Part shown: one piece after another, positions 1 to 8,558 of the stretch
Numbering within the stretch: position 1 is the first letter of the stretch
Layout of the letters: every line of letters starts with the position of its first letter
Origin: Mycobacterium sp. EPa45
GTDB taxonomy: Bacteria > Actinomycetota > Actinomycetes > Mycobacteriales > Mycobacteriaceae
Direction: 5' to 3'
Length of the DNA stretch: 64,000 nt
Assembly (NCBI RefSeq): GCF_001021385.1
Contig: NZ_CP011773.1
Location: forward strand, 806,001 to 870,000
Position numbers and translations under genes: made by a program
The notes under the pieces: model-generated
The model's database searches: none
Seen by the model: only the letters and a program-made list of their open reading frames with translations
What the model was told of the DNA's origin: nothing

Positions 1-2
1 GG

Positions 3-719
3 GACTGGCCCGGCAAGATGACGGCGACCTACGAGGACGCCACCTCGCCGGAGGCGATCACCGGTCGTGACCTCATCAAGAACGACCATCTGCTGGAGGA
101 CCTCGCCGACGATGTCAGCCAGTCGTTGAAGCTGCCCTACGACATTCCGCTGATCGGCAAGCAGTGCGGTACGGCGAACGCCTATTGGAGTCCCGACGCC
201 AAGTCGATCACGATCTGCTACGAAGATGCGGCGGACGCCCTGGACATCTACACCAAGGCCGGCGACGCCGACCCGAGAACCGCGGCGATCAACTCCGAGC
301 TCGCCACGTTCTTCCACGAGACCGGCCACATGGTGATCGACCTCTATGACTTGCCGGTGACCGGCAGGGAGGAGGATGTCGCCGACCAGCTGGCCGCCTA
401 CATCCTGCTGACGCCCGGACCCGACGGCAAGATCGACCCGCAAGCCCTACAGGCGGTCAAGGACTTCGCCCGCGAGTTCAAGGGTTACAGCGACCAGAAG
501 GGCGGCCAGATCGATGAGGGCCAGCTGGCCGATGTGCACACCCTCGATCTGGCGCGGATGTACAACCTCGAATGCTGGGTCTATGGCGCCGACCCCGTCG
601 GCAATGCCGATCTGGTCAAGGAGGGTGGGCTGCCCCAGGATCGCGCCGACGGGTGCGAGGACGAGTACACGAAACTGAGCAGCTCCTGGGACAAGTTGCT
701 CAGCCCGTACTTCAAGTAA
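3..719 (+). CDS. DUF4344-like putative zinc metallopeptidase, 5' partial
   Basis: The reading frame is open to the window edge (Asp-Trp-Pro-Gly-Lys precede the first Met at 18), so the N-terminus and any signal peptide lie outside. The visible part carries a zincin-type motif FFHETGHMVID, with the HExxH-like core HETGH, followed by the segment EEDVADQLAAYILL, which probably supplies the third zinc ligand. This matches the DUF4344 family of putative metallopeptidases, which are usually secreted. Three Cys are visible (in KQCGT, TICYED and DGCEDE), compatible with an exported protein. Substrate unknown. The 3' end overlaps the end of the convergent TetR gene by 8 bp. Confidence 0.7.
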   Translation, partial: DWPGKMTATYEDATSPEAITGRDLIKNDHLLEDLADDVSQSLKLPYDIPLIGKQCGTANAYWSPDAKSITICYEDAADALDIYTKAGDADPRTAAINSELATFFHETGHMVIDLYDLPVTGREEDVADQLAAYILLTPGPDGKIDPQALQAVKDFAREFKGYSDQKGGQIDEGQLADVHTLDLARMYNLECWVYGADPVGNADLVKEGGLPQDRADGCEDEYTKLSSSWDKLLSPYFK

Positions 720-1452
720 GCGTCGGCAGCTCGGGCGACGGATGCGGGCCGGAGCTGAACCTGTCCAGCGATCCGCCCGCCTCGACGATGCCGCACAGGG
801 CATTCCAGCACAGCATCGTCAGGTAGTCGATCAGCTCGTCACTGGTCATCCGCGGGTTGGACATCCACGAGTGGGTCGCCAGCTGCACCCCGCCGACGAT
901 CAGGTAGGCCCACGGCTCGACACCGCCGGTGTCCATCCCGGCCCGCTGCATGCGCCTGCGCAGGACCACCGCGAGCATTCTGGCGATGATTTGCTCCGAG
1001 TCGGCGATGACTTTGGTTTTGCTAGCGGAACTGTTTGCCATCACGAATTGGTACGTGGCGGGCTCGGCGGCGACGGTGTCCACGTACACCCGGATGATCT
1101 CCCGGGTGAGGTCGAAACCGTCCATGTTCGACGACAGCGCTGCCGCCATGTTCGGGATGAGCGTGGTTTGCGCGAAGCGCATCATGACCGCGGTGGTCAG
1201 GTCGTTCTTGTCGACGAAATATCGATACAAGACGGTCTTCGACACACCGATTTCCGCAGCTATCTCGTCCATGCTGACGTCGCGGCCGCGCTGGCGGACG
1301 GCTTCGAGCGCGCCGTCTACCAGCTCGGTGCGTCGCTCGACCTTGTGCTGATGCCAGCGTCTTTTGCGACCGTCGGTCTTGGCCCGGGCATTTTCCAGGC
1401 CATGGCTCGTCTTCGGTGCCACTATCGCGGAGTCCGTTCCCCTCGTTCTCAA
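712..1452 (-). CDS. TetR family transcriptional regulator (Rv0472c-like)
   Basis: The N-terminal third has a TetR helix-turn-helix: VSMDEIAAEIGVSKTVLYRY followed by FVDKNDLTTAV. The C-terminal domain is helical and probably binds a ligand. Position next to the DUF445 gene matches Rv0472c of M. tuberculosis. The 246-residue frame starts with TTG at 1452. A GTG at 1422 would give 236 residues, closer to the usual length, and removes a non-conserved basic extension, so it is a good alternative. The gene is divergent from the DUF445 gene with about 70 bp between them, where it may autoregulate. Ligand unknown. Confidence 0.85.
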   Translation of the reverse strand: MRTRGTDSAIVAPKTSHGLENARAKTDGRKRRWHQHKVERRTELVDGALEAVRQRGRDVSMDEIAAEIGVSKTVLYRYFVDKNDLTTAVMMRFAQTTLIPNMAAALSSNMDGFDLTREIIRVYVDTVAAEPATYQFVMANSSASKTKVIADSEQIIARMLAVVLRRRMQRAGMDTGGVEPWAYLIVGGVQLATHSWMSNPRMTSDELIDYLTMLCWNALCGIVEAGGSLDRFSSGPHPSPELPTLT

Positions 1453-1520
1453 CGATTCTACGGTCTAATCAAACGGCAGCGTCACATTAACTGGGTCATG
1501 CGATAGCGGATGATGGTGGT

Positions 1521-2855
1521 GTGGCAGCCAAACATCGCCTTCCGGCGTTGCCGAATGAGGTAGCGCGCGCGGGTACGTCGATTGCGGAGTCGTTCGCTGG
1601 GGCGGACCCCGAGGCGGACGCGCAGCGACGCCGAGCGCTGCGCCGGATGAAGGCCGTCGCCCTGGGATTCCTGGTCGGTGCGACGCTGATTTTCCTGGCC
1701 TGCCGGTGGGGCCAGTCGCAGGGCGGGCCGCCCTGGATCGGCTACGTGGGCGCCGCTGCCGAAGCCGGGATGGTCGGCGCGCTTGCCGATTGGTTCGCCG
1801 TCACGGCGCTTTTCCGCCATCCGCTCGGGCTGAAGATCCCCCACACCGCCATCATCAAACGGAAGAAAGATCAGCTCGGCGAGGGCCTCGGCGCTTTCGT
1901 CCGGGAGAACTTTTTGTCGCCCGCGGTGGTGGAGACCAAGCTGCGCGACGCGGAAGTGGCTGGGCGCCTTGGCAAGTGGCTGTCCGAACCGTCGCACGCC
2001 GAACGAGTGGCCAGCGAGACCGGCACCGTGTTGCGGGTCGTGGTCGAATTACTCAACGACGACGACATCCAACAGGTCATCGACCGGACCATCGTCCGGC
2101 GCATTGCAGAACCGCAGTGGGGGCCGCCGGTGGGGCGCGTGCTGGGCCAACTCATCGCCGAGAATCGCCAGGAAGCACTCATCCAATTGCTGTGCGACCG
2201 GGCGTTCGAATGGGCGCTCAACGCCGGCGACACGATCGAACGCGTCGTCACCCGTGACTCACCCAGCTGGTCCCCCCGATTCGTCGACCAGTTGGTGGGT
2301 GACCGGATCCACCGCGAGCTGATGGACTTCACCGACAAGGTGCGCCGCAACCCGAATCATGAACTGCGCCAATCGGCTAACCGATTCTTGTTCGAGTTCG
2401 CCAACGATCTGCAGAACGACGAGGCGACCATCGCCCGCGCCGAGGCGGTCAAAGAGCAGCTGATGGAGCGCGACGAGGTCACGCGTGCGGCCGAGACGGC
2501 GTGGAAGACGCTGAAGCGCCTGGTGCTCGAGGGCGTGGACGATCCGAGCAGCACCCTGCGCACCCGCGTCACCGACTCGGTGGTCGCGATCGGGGAGTCG
2601 CTGCGCGACGACGCCGAGCTGCGCGACAAGGTGGACAACTGGATCGTTCGCGGGGCGCAGCATCTGGTCGCTCAATACGGCGCGGAGATCACCACGATCA
2701 TCACCGACACCATCGAGCGCTGGGACGCCGATGAAGCCAGCCGCCGTATCGAATTGCACGTCGGCCGCGATCTGCAATTCATCCGGATCAACGGCACCGT
2801 GGTGGGTGCGCTGGCCGGCTTGATCATCTATACCGTGGCGCAATTACTGTTCTGA
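1521..2855 (+). CDS. DUF445 family membrane protein (Rv0473-like)
   Basis: This 444-residue protein belongs to the DUF445 (YjiN-like) family. Two predicted membrane segments lie near the N-terminus (ALGFLVGATLIFLACRW, then the hydrophobic stretch before GMVGALADWFAVTALFRHP) and one at the extreme C-terminus (TVVGALAGLIIYTVAQLLF), so the long charged helical middle (about residues 120-420) probably sits between membrane anchors. The motif ADWFAVTALFRHPLG, followed by IPHTAIIKRKKD, is typical of the family. Biochemical role is unknown. GTG at 1521 is the chosen start. It is divergent from the TetR gene and about 95 bp before the XRE regulator. Confidence 0.85.
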   Translation: MAAKHRLPALPNEVARAGTSIAESFAGADPEADAQRRRALRRMKAVALGFLVGATLIFLACRWGQSQGGPPWIGYVGAAAEAGMVGALADWFAVTALFRHPLGLKIPHTAIIKRKKDQLGEGLGAFVRENFLSPAVVETKLRDAEVAGRLGKWLSEPSHAERVASETGTVLRVVVELLNDDDIQQVIDRTIVRRIAEPQWGPPVGRVLGQLIAENRQEALIQLLCDRAFEWALNAGDTIERVVTRDSPSWSPRFVDQLVGDRIHRELMDFTDKVRRNPNHELRQSANRFLFEFANDLQNDEATIARAEAVKEQLMERDEVTRAAETAWKTLKRLVLEGVDDPSSTLRTRVTDSVVAIGESLRDDAELRDKVDNWIVRGAQHLVAQYGAEITTIITDTIERWDADEASRRIELHVGRDLQFIRINGTVVGALAGLIIYTVAQLLF

Positions 2856-2870
2856 CCAGCGCTAGCAGGA

Positions 2871-2903
2871 GTGCTTGCAAAAGTTAGCACCCCCACGTAG
2901 TGT
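2871..2903 (+). promoter_or_regulatory. Promoter with overlapping inverted repeat upstream of XRE regulator
   Basis: A -35-like TTGCAA (2875-2880) is separated by 17 nt from a -10-like TAGTGT (2898-2903). An imperfect inverted repeat, GTGCTTGC-AAAA-GTTAGCAC (2871-2890), covers the -35 box and is a plausible autoregulatory operator. The inferred transcript would start near 2910, leaving about 40 nt of leader with a strong GGGAGGTGA Shine-Dalgarno before the ATG at 2950. Confidence 0.45.
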
Positions 2904-2949
2904 GGCGATGGTACGCACCGGATATCCATCGCGACGGGAGGTGAACCCC

Positions 2950-3342
2950 ATGGCGCAAGACGGCGATCTTCATGCCGTGGTGTCGAATGCCGCGCAGGAT
3001 ATCGGTGGCTTCATCAGGGCGCAGCGTGAAGCCGCTCAGGTTTCGGTGCGGCAGTTGGCCGAGAAGGCCGGTGTCAGCAACCCCTACCTCAGTCAGATCG
3101 AACGGGGGTTACGGAAACCCTCCGCAGAGGTGCTGAGTCAGATCGCCAAGGCGCTGCGGCTTTCGGCCGAGGTGCTCTACATCCGGGCGGGAATCCTTGA
3201 GCCCGGGGAGGTCAGCAAGGTGCACGACGCAATCATCGGAGACACCGTGATCACCGAGCGTCAGAAGCAGGTGCTGCTCGACATCTACACGTCGTTCTGT
3301 CAACAGAACGAAGCTGCCCGTGAGGAGCTCCTCACTGAGTAA
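2950..3342 (+). CDS. XRE family regulator (Rv0474-like)
   Basis: A 130-residue DNA-binding protein with an HTH_3/Cro-type domain (about residues 20-80): VRQLAEKAGVSNPYLSQIER followed by GLRKPSAEVLSQIAKAL. The frame opens earlier (2875), but the ATG at 2950 has an excellent GGGAGGTGA ribosome-binding site and matches the compact length of Rv0474, so it is preferred. It lies directly upstream of hbhA, as in M. tuberculosis. From memory, Rv0474 has been described as a copper-responsive repressor; whether this orthologue responds to copper is inference. Confidence 0.88.
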   Translation: MAQDGDLHAVVSNAAQDIGGFIRAQREAAQVSVRQLAEKAGVSNPYLSQIERGLRKPSAEVLSQIAKALRLSAEVLYIRAGILEPGEVSKVHDAIIGDTVITERQKQVLLDIYTSFCQQNEAAREELLTE

Positions 3343-3407
3343 CAGACCAGCAACTGACGAAAACCCCTAACTGACAACACATTTCAAATCCCGAAAGGAG
3401 CCATCCG

Positions 3408-4028
3408 ATGGCTGAGAACAACCCCAATGTCGAAGACCTGAAGGCCCCCCTTCTCGCCGCCGTCGGCGCGGCCGATTTGGCCCTGGCCACCGTCAACGAG
3501 ATCCTCGCGACACTTCGTGATCGCGCCGAAGAGGCTCGTAGCGAGGCCAGCACCCGCGTCGAGGAGCGTCGCGCTGCGCTGACCAAGCTGCAGGAAGACC
3601 TGCCGCAGCGTGCCGAGGAGCTGCGCGGCCGGCTGTCCAGCGAGGAACTGCGCAAGGCCGCCGAGGGTTACGTGGAGCAGGCGACCGCGACCTACAACAC
3701 CCTCGTCGAGCGCGGCGAGGCGGCTCTGGAGCGCCTGCGCAACCAGTCCGACCTCAAGGATGTCGCCGCTCGTGCCGAGGGCTACGTCGACCAGGCCGTC
3801 GAGCTGACCCAGGAAGCCCTGGGCAACGTGTCGTCGCAGACCCGCGCCGTGGGTGAGCGCGCCGCCAAGCTGGTGGGCGTCGAGCTGCCCGCCAAGAAGG
3901 GCGCTCCGGCCAAGAAGGCCGCTCCGGCCAAGAAGGCCACTCCGGCCAAGAAGGCCGCTCCGGCCAAGGCTGCGGCCAAGAAGGCTCCGGCCAAGAAGGC
4001 TCCGGCCAAGAAGGTCACCCAGAAGTAA
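3408..4028 (+). CDS. hbhA: Heparin-binding hemagglutinin HbhA
   Basis: A 206-residue surface adhesin. The order is diagnostic: a short N-terminal segment beginning [19 protein letters not shown], a long coiled-coil (about residues 25-155, rich in Glu, Arg and Ala), then a Lys/Ala/Pro-rich tail of repeated PAKKA units that binds heparan sulfate. In M. tuberculosis the tail lysines are methylated. No signal peptide is visible, as is usual for HbhA. Start ATG 3408 has a GAAAGGAG ribosome-binding site. It follows the XRE gene by 65 bp. Confidence 0.95.
   Translation: MAENNPNVEDLKAPLLAAVGAADLALATVNEILATLRDRAEEARSEASTRVEERRAALTKLQEDLPQRAEELRGRLSSEELRKAAEGYVEQATATYNTLVERGEAALERLRNQSDLKDVAARAEGYVDQAVELTQEALGNVSSQTRAVGERAAKLVGVELPAKKGAPAKKAAPAKKATPAKKAAPAKAAAKKAPAKKAPAKKVTQK
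3889..4022 (+). repeat. Tandem codon repeat encoding the Lys-Ala-Pro tail of HbhA
   Basis: Near-identical 15-nt units (GCTCCGGCCAAGAAG and variants) encode consecutive PAKKA motifs. The DNA similarity between units makes this segment prone to slippage, so the number of repeats is expected to vary between strains. Confidence 0.8.
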
Positions 4029-4092
4029 TCGGAGAGCAGGAGCGAAGCGACCCGAGAGGCGAGCCCGGCTCGTCCTAGGGACAAGACCCGCC

Positions 4093-4098
4093 TACGCT
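4093..4098 (+). promoter_or_regulatory. -10 box for leaderless DUF2516 gene
   Basis: TACGCT is followed by 7 nt and then GTG at 4106, the spacing expected when transcription starts at the first base of the start codon. It supports GTG 4106 over ATG 4109. Confidence 0.4.
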
Positions 4099-4105
4099 TG
4101 TAGCC

Positions 4106-4387
4106 GTGATGCTGCAAGGTGTGGCGGGTCTTGTTCTTCAGGTCGTCTTCTGGGTGGTCACCGCGGTGACCATCTATGCGTTCGTCAATGCGGCAATGCA
4201 GCGGCCTGATGCCTACACCGCGGCCGAGAAGCTCACCAAGCCGGTTTGGCTGGTGATTCTCGGTGTCGCGGGTTTGTTGTCGCTGTTCCTGGGTGTCACG
4301 GGCGTGGCGATTGCCGCCGTGGCCACCGGCGTCTACCTGGTGGACGTCCGGCCCAAGCTGCTCGAGGTTCAGGGGAAGTCGCGCTGA
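4106..4387 (+). CDS. DUF2516 family small membrane protein (Rv0476-like)
   Basis: A 93-residue protein with three hydrophobic segments: about residues 5-28 ([20 protein letters not shown]), 47-66 ([17 protein letters not shown]) and 66-84, then a short charged tail ([14 protein letters not shown]). This fits DUF2516, a mycobacterial family of unknown function. The segment [17 protein letters not shown] between helices 1 and 2 is probably a loop. Its stop codon overlaps the probable start of the next gene (CTGA at 4384-4387), so the two are likely translationally coupled. Confidence 0.82.
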   Translation: MMLQGVAGLVLQVVFWVVTAVTIYAFVNAAMQRPDAYTAAEKLTKPVWLVILGVAGLLSLFLGVTGVAIAAVATGVYLVDVRPKLLEVQGKSR

Positions 4388-4803
4388 GCGCTCGACACCG
4401 CGTGGCCGCAGTTCTCGTCGCTGTCCCGGTGGGGCTGTGCCTCGCCGCCCCGGCCGCGGCTGACCCCACTGCAGCCACGCCGTACATCGACCATGTCACG
4501 TGGGCGGACTGGGGTGATCTGAAGAGCCTCCGGGTCTACCCGACGCCGGCCGGCCGCGTGGTGGCGGCGCAGCTGCTGAAGCCGCAGAACGATATCGACG
4601 AGGCGTGGGGTGAGGTGTTGGCTTTGGCGCCCGAAGCCGACCTGCCCGGAATGCGAGACCAGTTCGTCTGCCATTTCCGCTTCGCCGAGATCGCCCAGCC
4701 CGGCAAGACCAGCTGGAATCTGGAGCCGTGGCGACCGGTCGTCGACGACCAGACCATGACGGCCACCGGCTGCAATCCCGGTGGTCTCGAGGAGCCGTTC
4801 TGA
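4384..4803 (+). CDS. Secreted protein with Sec signal peptide (Rv0477-like)
   Basis: A small exported protein. It begins with a signal peptide (basic SARHR, hydrophobic [13 protein letters not shown], cleavage after AAPAAA) and has a mature domain ending [13 protein letters not shown]. Conserved WxxWG ([13 protein letters not shown]) and EPWRPVVDD motifs match Rv0477; two Cys in the mature part may form a disulfide. There is no ATG or GTG that both fits the operon and keeps the basic n-region. A CTG at 4384 has AGGGGAAG six nt upstream and overlaps the previous stop, while GTG at 4402 would remove the basic residues. I favour CTG 4384 (139 residues). Its own stop overlaps the deoC ATG. Confidence 0.7.
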   Translation: MSARHRVAAVLVAVPVGLCLAAPAAADPTAATPYIDHVTWADWGDLKSLRVYPTPAGRVVAAQLLKPQNDIDEAWGEVLALAPEADLPGMRDQFVCHFRFAEIAQPGKTSWNLEPWRPVVDDQTMTATGCNPGGLEEPF

Positions 4804-5486
4804 TGCGTTCGCGGGCTGCAATAGCCGCGCTGGTGGACCACACGCTGCTGAAACCCGAAGCCACCGACGCCGACGTCGTCGCGCTCGTCGACGAGGCCGC
4901 CGAATTGGGCGTGCTGGCGGTCTGCGTCTCCCCGTCGATGGTGGCAACCGCTCACGCGGCCGCGAGCAGGCATCCGGAGAGCCTGGTCATCGCGAGCGTC
5001 GCCGGCTTCCCGTCCGGCAAGCATCTACCGGCCATCAAGGCCCGGGAAGCTGCGGCGGCGGTCGAAGAAGGGGCCACCGAGGTCGACATGGTCATCGACG
5101 TCGGCTCCGCGCTCGCAGGCAACTTCGCACAGGTGGCAGCCGACATCGCGACGGTGCGATCTGCAGTTCCCGGCGCAGTGTTGAAAGTCATCATCGAATC
5201 GGCCGTGCTGCTGAGCCTGGCCGACGAGGACACGTTGGTCGCGGTGTGCCGGGCCGCCGAAGAATCCGGCGCCGACTTCGTCAAGACCTCGACCGGATTT
5301 CATCCCGCGGGTGGGGCGTCGGTGGTCGCGATCGAACTGATGGCGGCGACCGTCGGCGGCCGGCTCGGTGTCAAAGCCAGCGGCGGGATCCGGACCGCCG
5401 AGCACGCGCTGGCGATGCTCGACGCCGGTGCCACCAGGCTCGGGTTATCCGGGACGCGCGCAGTGCTCGACGGGTTGTCCGGCTAG
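4803..5486 (+). CDS. deoC: Deoxyribose-phosphate aldolase DeoC
   Basis: A 227-residue class I aldolase that cleaves 2-deoxyribose 5-phosphate to acetaldehyde and glyceraldehyde 3-phosphate in deoxynucleoside catabolism. Family motifs are in order: [10 protein letters not shown] near the N-terminus, [19 protein letters not shown] (Schiff-base region with Lys), [13 protein letters not shown] (catalytic Lys) and [20 protein letters not shown]. Start ATG 4803 overlaps the preceding stop (TGATG). The 3' end overlaps the convergent DUF2993 gene by 4 bp. Confidence 0.95.
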   Translation: MRSRAAIAALVDHTLLKPEATDADVVALVDEAAELGVLAVCVSPSMVATAHAAASRHPESLVIASVAGFPSGKHLPAIKAREAAAAVEEGATEVDMVIDVGSALAGNFAQVAADIATVRSAVPGAVLKVIIESAVLLSLADEDTLVAVCRAAEESGADFVKTSTGFHPAGGASVVAIELMAATVGGRLGVKASGGIRTAEHALAMLDAGATRLGLSGTRAVLDGLSG

Positions 5487-6424
5487 ACGCCGGTGAAGCA
5501 GGGATCCTGCTTGCCGTTGGGGATCGTCGCGTTCTGAGTGACGAACTTGGCCGTGACGCCAGCGTCGGTGACCCCGACACTCTGCGCGTGGATGCCCATC
5601 GGCAGGTTCTTGGTCAGCGTGGACATGAAGGCGTCCAACGCCGGCTGCACCGTTTCCTTCGGCAGCGTGAAACCCAACCCCGTCAGGTTGACCACCTGCA
5701 GAGTGAGACCGCCGTTGGAGACCGCCGGCTTGATCGTCACGGCGCCCATCGCGCTCTGCAACTCGATGGTGCCGTCCGACGGCGACGTGGACACCCCGCT
5801 GACCAGGCTGCCCAGGAACGGGATGGCGTTCTGCACCGTCTCCTTGATGCCGTCCTTGGTCCACGAGATCGTGGCGTCCAGCGAGCCCATCGTGCCCGCC
5901 GACTCCGCGGTCTGCTGGAGCCGGATGTCATCGAGCCACAGGTCGAGCTTCATGCCCTTGGCCCCGCGGATCTGATTACCCGCCGTCTCCACGTGGATGT
6001 CGCTGTAGTGCTTCGACAGGTGCTGCAGCACGAAGGGCCGAGCGCCGAACGAGACGTCTGCCTGGTCCTGCACCACGCAGGAGACGGCCCGGGATACCAC
6101 GGTGTCGGCCTCGTGGCGCACGTAGAGCTCGGTGCCCAGCAGGCCGGCGATCACCACGGCCACGACGATGATCAGCACCAGGGCGATCGAAAGCGGGTCA
6201 CGCAGGAATCTGCGCTTGCCCTCGGCGGGCTCCTCACCCGGCGACGACGGCGGCGTCTGCGACGGCGGCGCCTGATGCGGGATGTGCTGGGTCGGTGCGT
6301 CGGCGGGGCCACCCGGCCGGGGGATGTACTCGGTGGGGGTGCCCTGACCCTGCGCGGGCCAAGCCGGCGTGGTCGGGTCGCCGGGGCCGACGGGATGGTT
6401 GGGGCCCTGTGGCGGATTCGTCAC
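5483..6424 (-). CDS. DUF2993 (LmeA-like) membrane-anchored protein (Rv0479c-like)
   Basis: A 313-residue protein with three parts: a Pro/Gln-rich cytoplasmic N-terminus (residues 1-73), one transmembrane helix (about 77-97, [20 protein letters not shown]) and an extracytoplasmic DUF2993 domain (about 100-313). The DUF2993 fold resembles LmeA, a periplasmic protein with lipid-binding and phosphoinositide-binding properties that acts in lipomannan synthesis. The role of this protein is not established. Two Cys (SCVVQD and DPCFTGV) may form a disulfide. Its GTG start overlaps the stop of the hydrolase gene upstream (GTGA), suggesting an operon. Confidence 0.85.
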   Translation of the reverse strand: MTNPPQGPNHPVGPGDPTTPAWPAQGQGTPTEYIPRPGGPADAPTQHIPHQAPPSQTPPSSPGEEPAEGKRRFLRDPLSIALVLIIVVAVVIAGLLGTELYVRHEADTVVSRAVSCVVQDQADVSFGARPFVLQHLSKHYSDIHVETAGNQIRGAKGMKLDLWLDDIRLQQTAESAGTMGSLDATISWTKDGIKETVQNAIPFLGSLVSGVSTSPSDGTIELQSAMGAVTIKPAVSNGGLTLQVVNLTGLGFTLPKETVQPALDAFMSTLTKNLPMGIHAQSVGVTDAGVTAKFVTQNATIPNGKQDPCFTGV

Positions 6425-7242
6425 CTGGGCGATTCTGCCTTATCAATCTGAGCGAACTCTGAGCGGTTACGCAGCACCGCGAGCGTTTCCCGCGTCGGCG
6501 CGACCCGGTCGATGTCGATATCGGTCACCAAGAGCTGCGGATCATCACCCGCCGAAGCGACCACTTCACCGAGCGGCGAGGCGACCACACTGCCGCCGAC
6601 GCCGGTCGGCGCCTTGGTCGACGTCGCCAGCTCGTCGCCCGGGTAGCCCTGGTCGACCGCGGCGACAAAAGACTGCGAGTCCAGCGCCCGAGCGCGGGCC
6701 AGCAGAGTCCACTGATCCAGTTTGCCGGGCCCTGCGCCCCATGATGCGTGGACGGTGATCAGCTGCGCCCCGCGATCCGCGAGTTCGGCGTAGAGGGCGG
6801 GGAAGCGGATGTCGTAGCACAGGGTCAGCCCGACACCGACGTCGTCGACGGTGATCACCACCGGTTCGCGGCCGGGTGCGACCGCGTCGGATTCAGCAAA
6901 TCCGAACGCGTCGTACATGTGGATCTTGTGATAGTGCGCGTCGACATCCGGTCCGACCGCGAGGATCGTGTTGGTGACCCGGCCGTCGGGTGCGGGGGTG
7001 AACATCCCGGCCAGCACCGTGATGCCCGCGCTCTGCGCGATACGGCGGACGTCGTCGGCCCACGGGCCGTCGAGCGGCTCGGCCACGGCAGCCAGTGGCA
7101 CACCGAAGCGGCACATCGTGCCTTCGGGGAAGGCCACCAACCGCGCACCGGCGTCGGCCGCGCGGCGGGTGTAGTCCTCGACCAGCTTCAGGTTCACGGC
7201 CGGGTCGGTGTCCGAGAGCAGCTGGGCCAGCGCAATCCGCAT
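6421..7242 (-). CDS. Carbon-nitrogen hydrolase, nitrilase superfamily (Rv0480c-like)
   Basis: A 273-residue amidohydrolase of the nitrilase/omega-amidase fold. The catalytic triad is visible: Glu40 in VAFPEGT, Lys106 in HYHKIHMYDAF and Cys142 in LTLCYDIRFP. The sequence resembles the Nit2/omega-amidase or deaminated-glutathione amidase branch, but the substrate cannot be fixed from motifs alone. It is the first gene of a two-gene minus-strand operon with the DUF2993 protein. Confidence 0.9.
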   Translation of the reverse strand: MRIALAQLLSDTDPAVNLKLVEDYTRRAADAGARLVAFPEGTMCRFGVPLAAVAEPLDGPWADDVRRIAQSAGITVLAGMFTPAPDGRVTNTILAVGPDVDAHYHKIHMYDAFGFAESDAVAPGREPVVITVDDVGVGLTLCYDIRFPALYAELADRGAQLITVHASWGAGPGKLDQWTLLARARALDSQSFVAAVDQGYPGDELATSTKAPTGVGGSVVASPLGEVVASAGDDPQLLVTDIDIDRVAPTRETLAVLRNRSEFAQIDKAESPR

Positions 7243-7246
7243 GTGT

Positions 7247-7948
7247 TCAGCCTACGTCCGGGGCGACCGTCGACCAGGGCACGGTGAGCACGGCATCGCG
7301 AACGGTGCGCCGTTGCGGCTCGACGGGGACACCGCTCGCACGCAGGTCGGCCAGCATCGCCCGCCAGCGGTCTCGCGGGCCGAACACCGAGTGCCCGGCC
7401 GCCGTTGCCCACGCACGATCCGCCTTGGCCAGCAGATTATGAATCGGCTGGCCCGGAACATTGTGGTGGATAAGGACTTTCGGCAACCGCTCAGCCAAAT
7501 CCGAGGGGCGGTCGATATGCCGGGGATCGCAGGCCAGCGTCAGGCTGACCGGACCGTCACGGTCCAGCAGCACCCAACAGCAACGCCGGCCGAGCTCGTC
7601 ACAGGTGCCGTCGAGGATCAGCCCACCCGAAGCCAGCTGCGCGCGCATCTGCGCCCAAGCCTGCTGCACCGCATCTTCGGGATACTGGCGCAGCACATTG
7701 AACGCTCGCACCAGTACCGGATGCAGACCCGAGAGTTCGAAACCACCGACCCGGAATTCGACACCGTCGGCGTCGGGTACCACCCGCGCGGGGTCGATCT
7801 CCAATCCGACCACACGGACGTCCGGCCGCACTGCACGCAGGCGCGTCGCCAATTCCAGTGTGGTGACCGGCAATCGGCCATAGCCGAGGTCGACGATCAC
7901 CGGGGCGGTCGACGACTCCAGCGCAGCGCGGACGCGGGAAGAGTTCAC
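7247..7948 (-). CDS. Class I SAM-dependent methyltransferase-like protein
   Basis: A 233-residue frame from GTG 7948. The N-terminal motif VIVDLGYGRLPVTTLELA followed by VVGLEIDPARV is a Rossmann SAM-binding site (motif I and the acidic ribose-binding loop). The middle RQYPEDAVQQAWAQM and LASGGLILDGTCDELGRRCC resemble an actinobacterial methyltransferase-like family. The frame continues upstream for at least 28 codons (to 8032), encoding TRGTTNANRLRRADRWL, which looks conserved, yet no ATG, GTG or TTG occurs there. The true start may be a rare codon such as ATC at 8032. Substrate unknown. Confidence 0.7.
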   Translation of the reverse strand: MNSSRVRAALESSTAPVIVDLGYGRLPVTTLELATRLRAVRPDVRVVGLEIDPARVVPDADGVEFRVGGFELSGLHPVLVRAFNVLRQYPEDAVQQAWAQMRAQLASGGLILDGTCDELGRRCCWVLLDRDGPVSLTLACDPRHIDRPSDLAERLPKVLIHHNVPGQPIHNLLAKADRAWATAAGHSVFGPRDRWRAMLADLRASGVPVEPQRRTVRDAVLTVPWSTVAPDVG

Positions 7949-8024
7949 CAGCCAGCGATCGGCGCGGCGCAGCCGGTTGGCATTGGTGGTGCCGCGGGTA
8001 GGAACACCGACCGGGCGTGGTGGT

Positions 8025-8537
8025 CTAGTGATGGCGGGCGATCCAGTCGCGGGTGAAATCCCGTTCGTTGTCGAACAATCCGCGTAGACCGTCCAGCACC
8101 CACTTCTCGATCTTGCCGCCGACCAGCGGCACGTTGACCTTGCAGAGGCTGCGCAGGCGCAATTCGCTTCCCGCGGCCGTCTGCTGCAAGACGTAGGTGC
8201 CGTCGAAGTTCATCGGCGCGGCGGGCACCAACGCCCGGTAATGCCCGTCTGCGGAGCTGGTCGCGGAGTCGAACGGATCGAAGTGCTGTTCACGGGTGAT
8301 GGTGAGCCGCAACGGAACCACGGCGGCGATCATCGACGGCATGTCCCGGCGCGACACGGTGTGGGTGAACACGATGTCGGTGCCGCCCGCATGGGAGTCG
8401 AACCGGGTGAGTTCGGAATCGGTGTGCTGCTGATGTTCGGCGATCAGATCTTCCCAGTACGCACGGCTGGTGAAGCTGCGGTAGAGCTCGGCGACAGGTT
8501 TGTCGAGCGCGATGACGTAGTCCATGCGGCGGGACAT
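8025..8537 (-). CDS. DUF2505 (SRPBCC-like) protein, copy 1
   Basis: A 170-residue protein of the DUF2505 family, related to the START/SRPBCC hydrophobic-pocket fold. It has the typical opening MDYVIALDKPVAELYRSF, a central beta-rich region and a C-terminal amphipathic helix with VPLVGGKIEKWVLD. It is a tandem paralogue of the next gene: both share VPLVGGKIE and the ending (T)RDWIA/TRWIA. The locus corresponds to Rv0481c. Function unknown; lipid or other hydrophobic ligand binding is inference from the fold. Confidence 0.82.
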   Translation of the reverse strand: MSRRMDYVIALDKPVAELYRSFTSRAYWEDLIAEHQQHTDSELTRFDSHAGGTDIVFTHTVSRRDMPSMIAAVVPLRLTITREQHFDPFDSATSSADGHYRALVPAAPMNFDGTYVLQQTAAGSELRLRSLCKVNVPLVGGKIEKWVLDGLRGLFDNERDFTRDWIARHH

Positions 8538-8558
8538 GTGCCCACGGTACCTGGGGCG

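Noticed and set aside
2855..2900. Possible CIRCE (HrcA) element near GAGTGCTTGC...TTAGCAC
   Set aside because: CIRCE needs TTAGCACTC-N9-GAGTGCTAA; here order and spacing differ, so it is reported only as an inverted repeat near the promoter.
4781..6451. Long plus-strand open frame of 556 codons
   Set aside because: It runs antisense to the DUF2993 gene and out of frame with deoC; composition is Arg/Gly-rich as expected from shadow frames in high-GC DNA.
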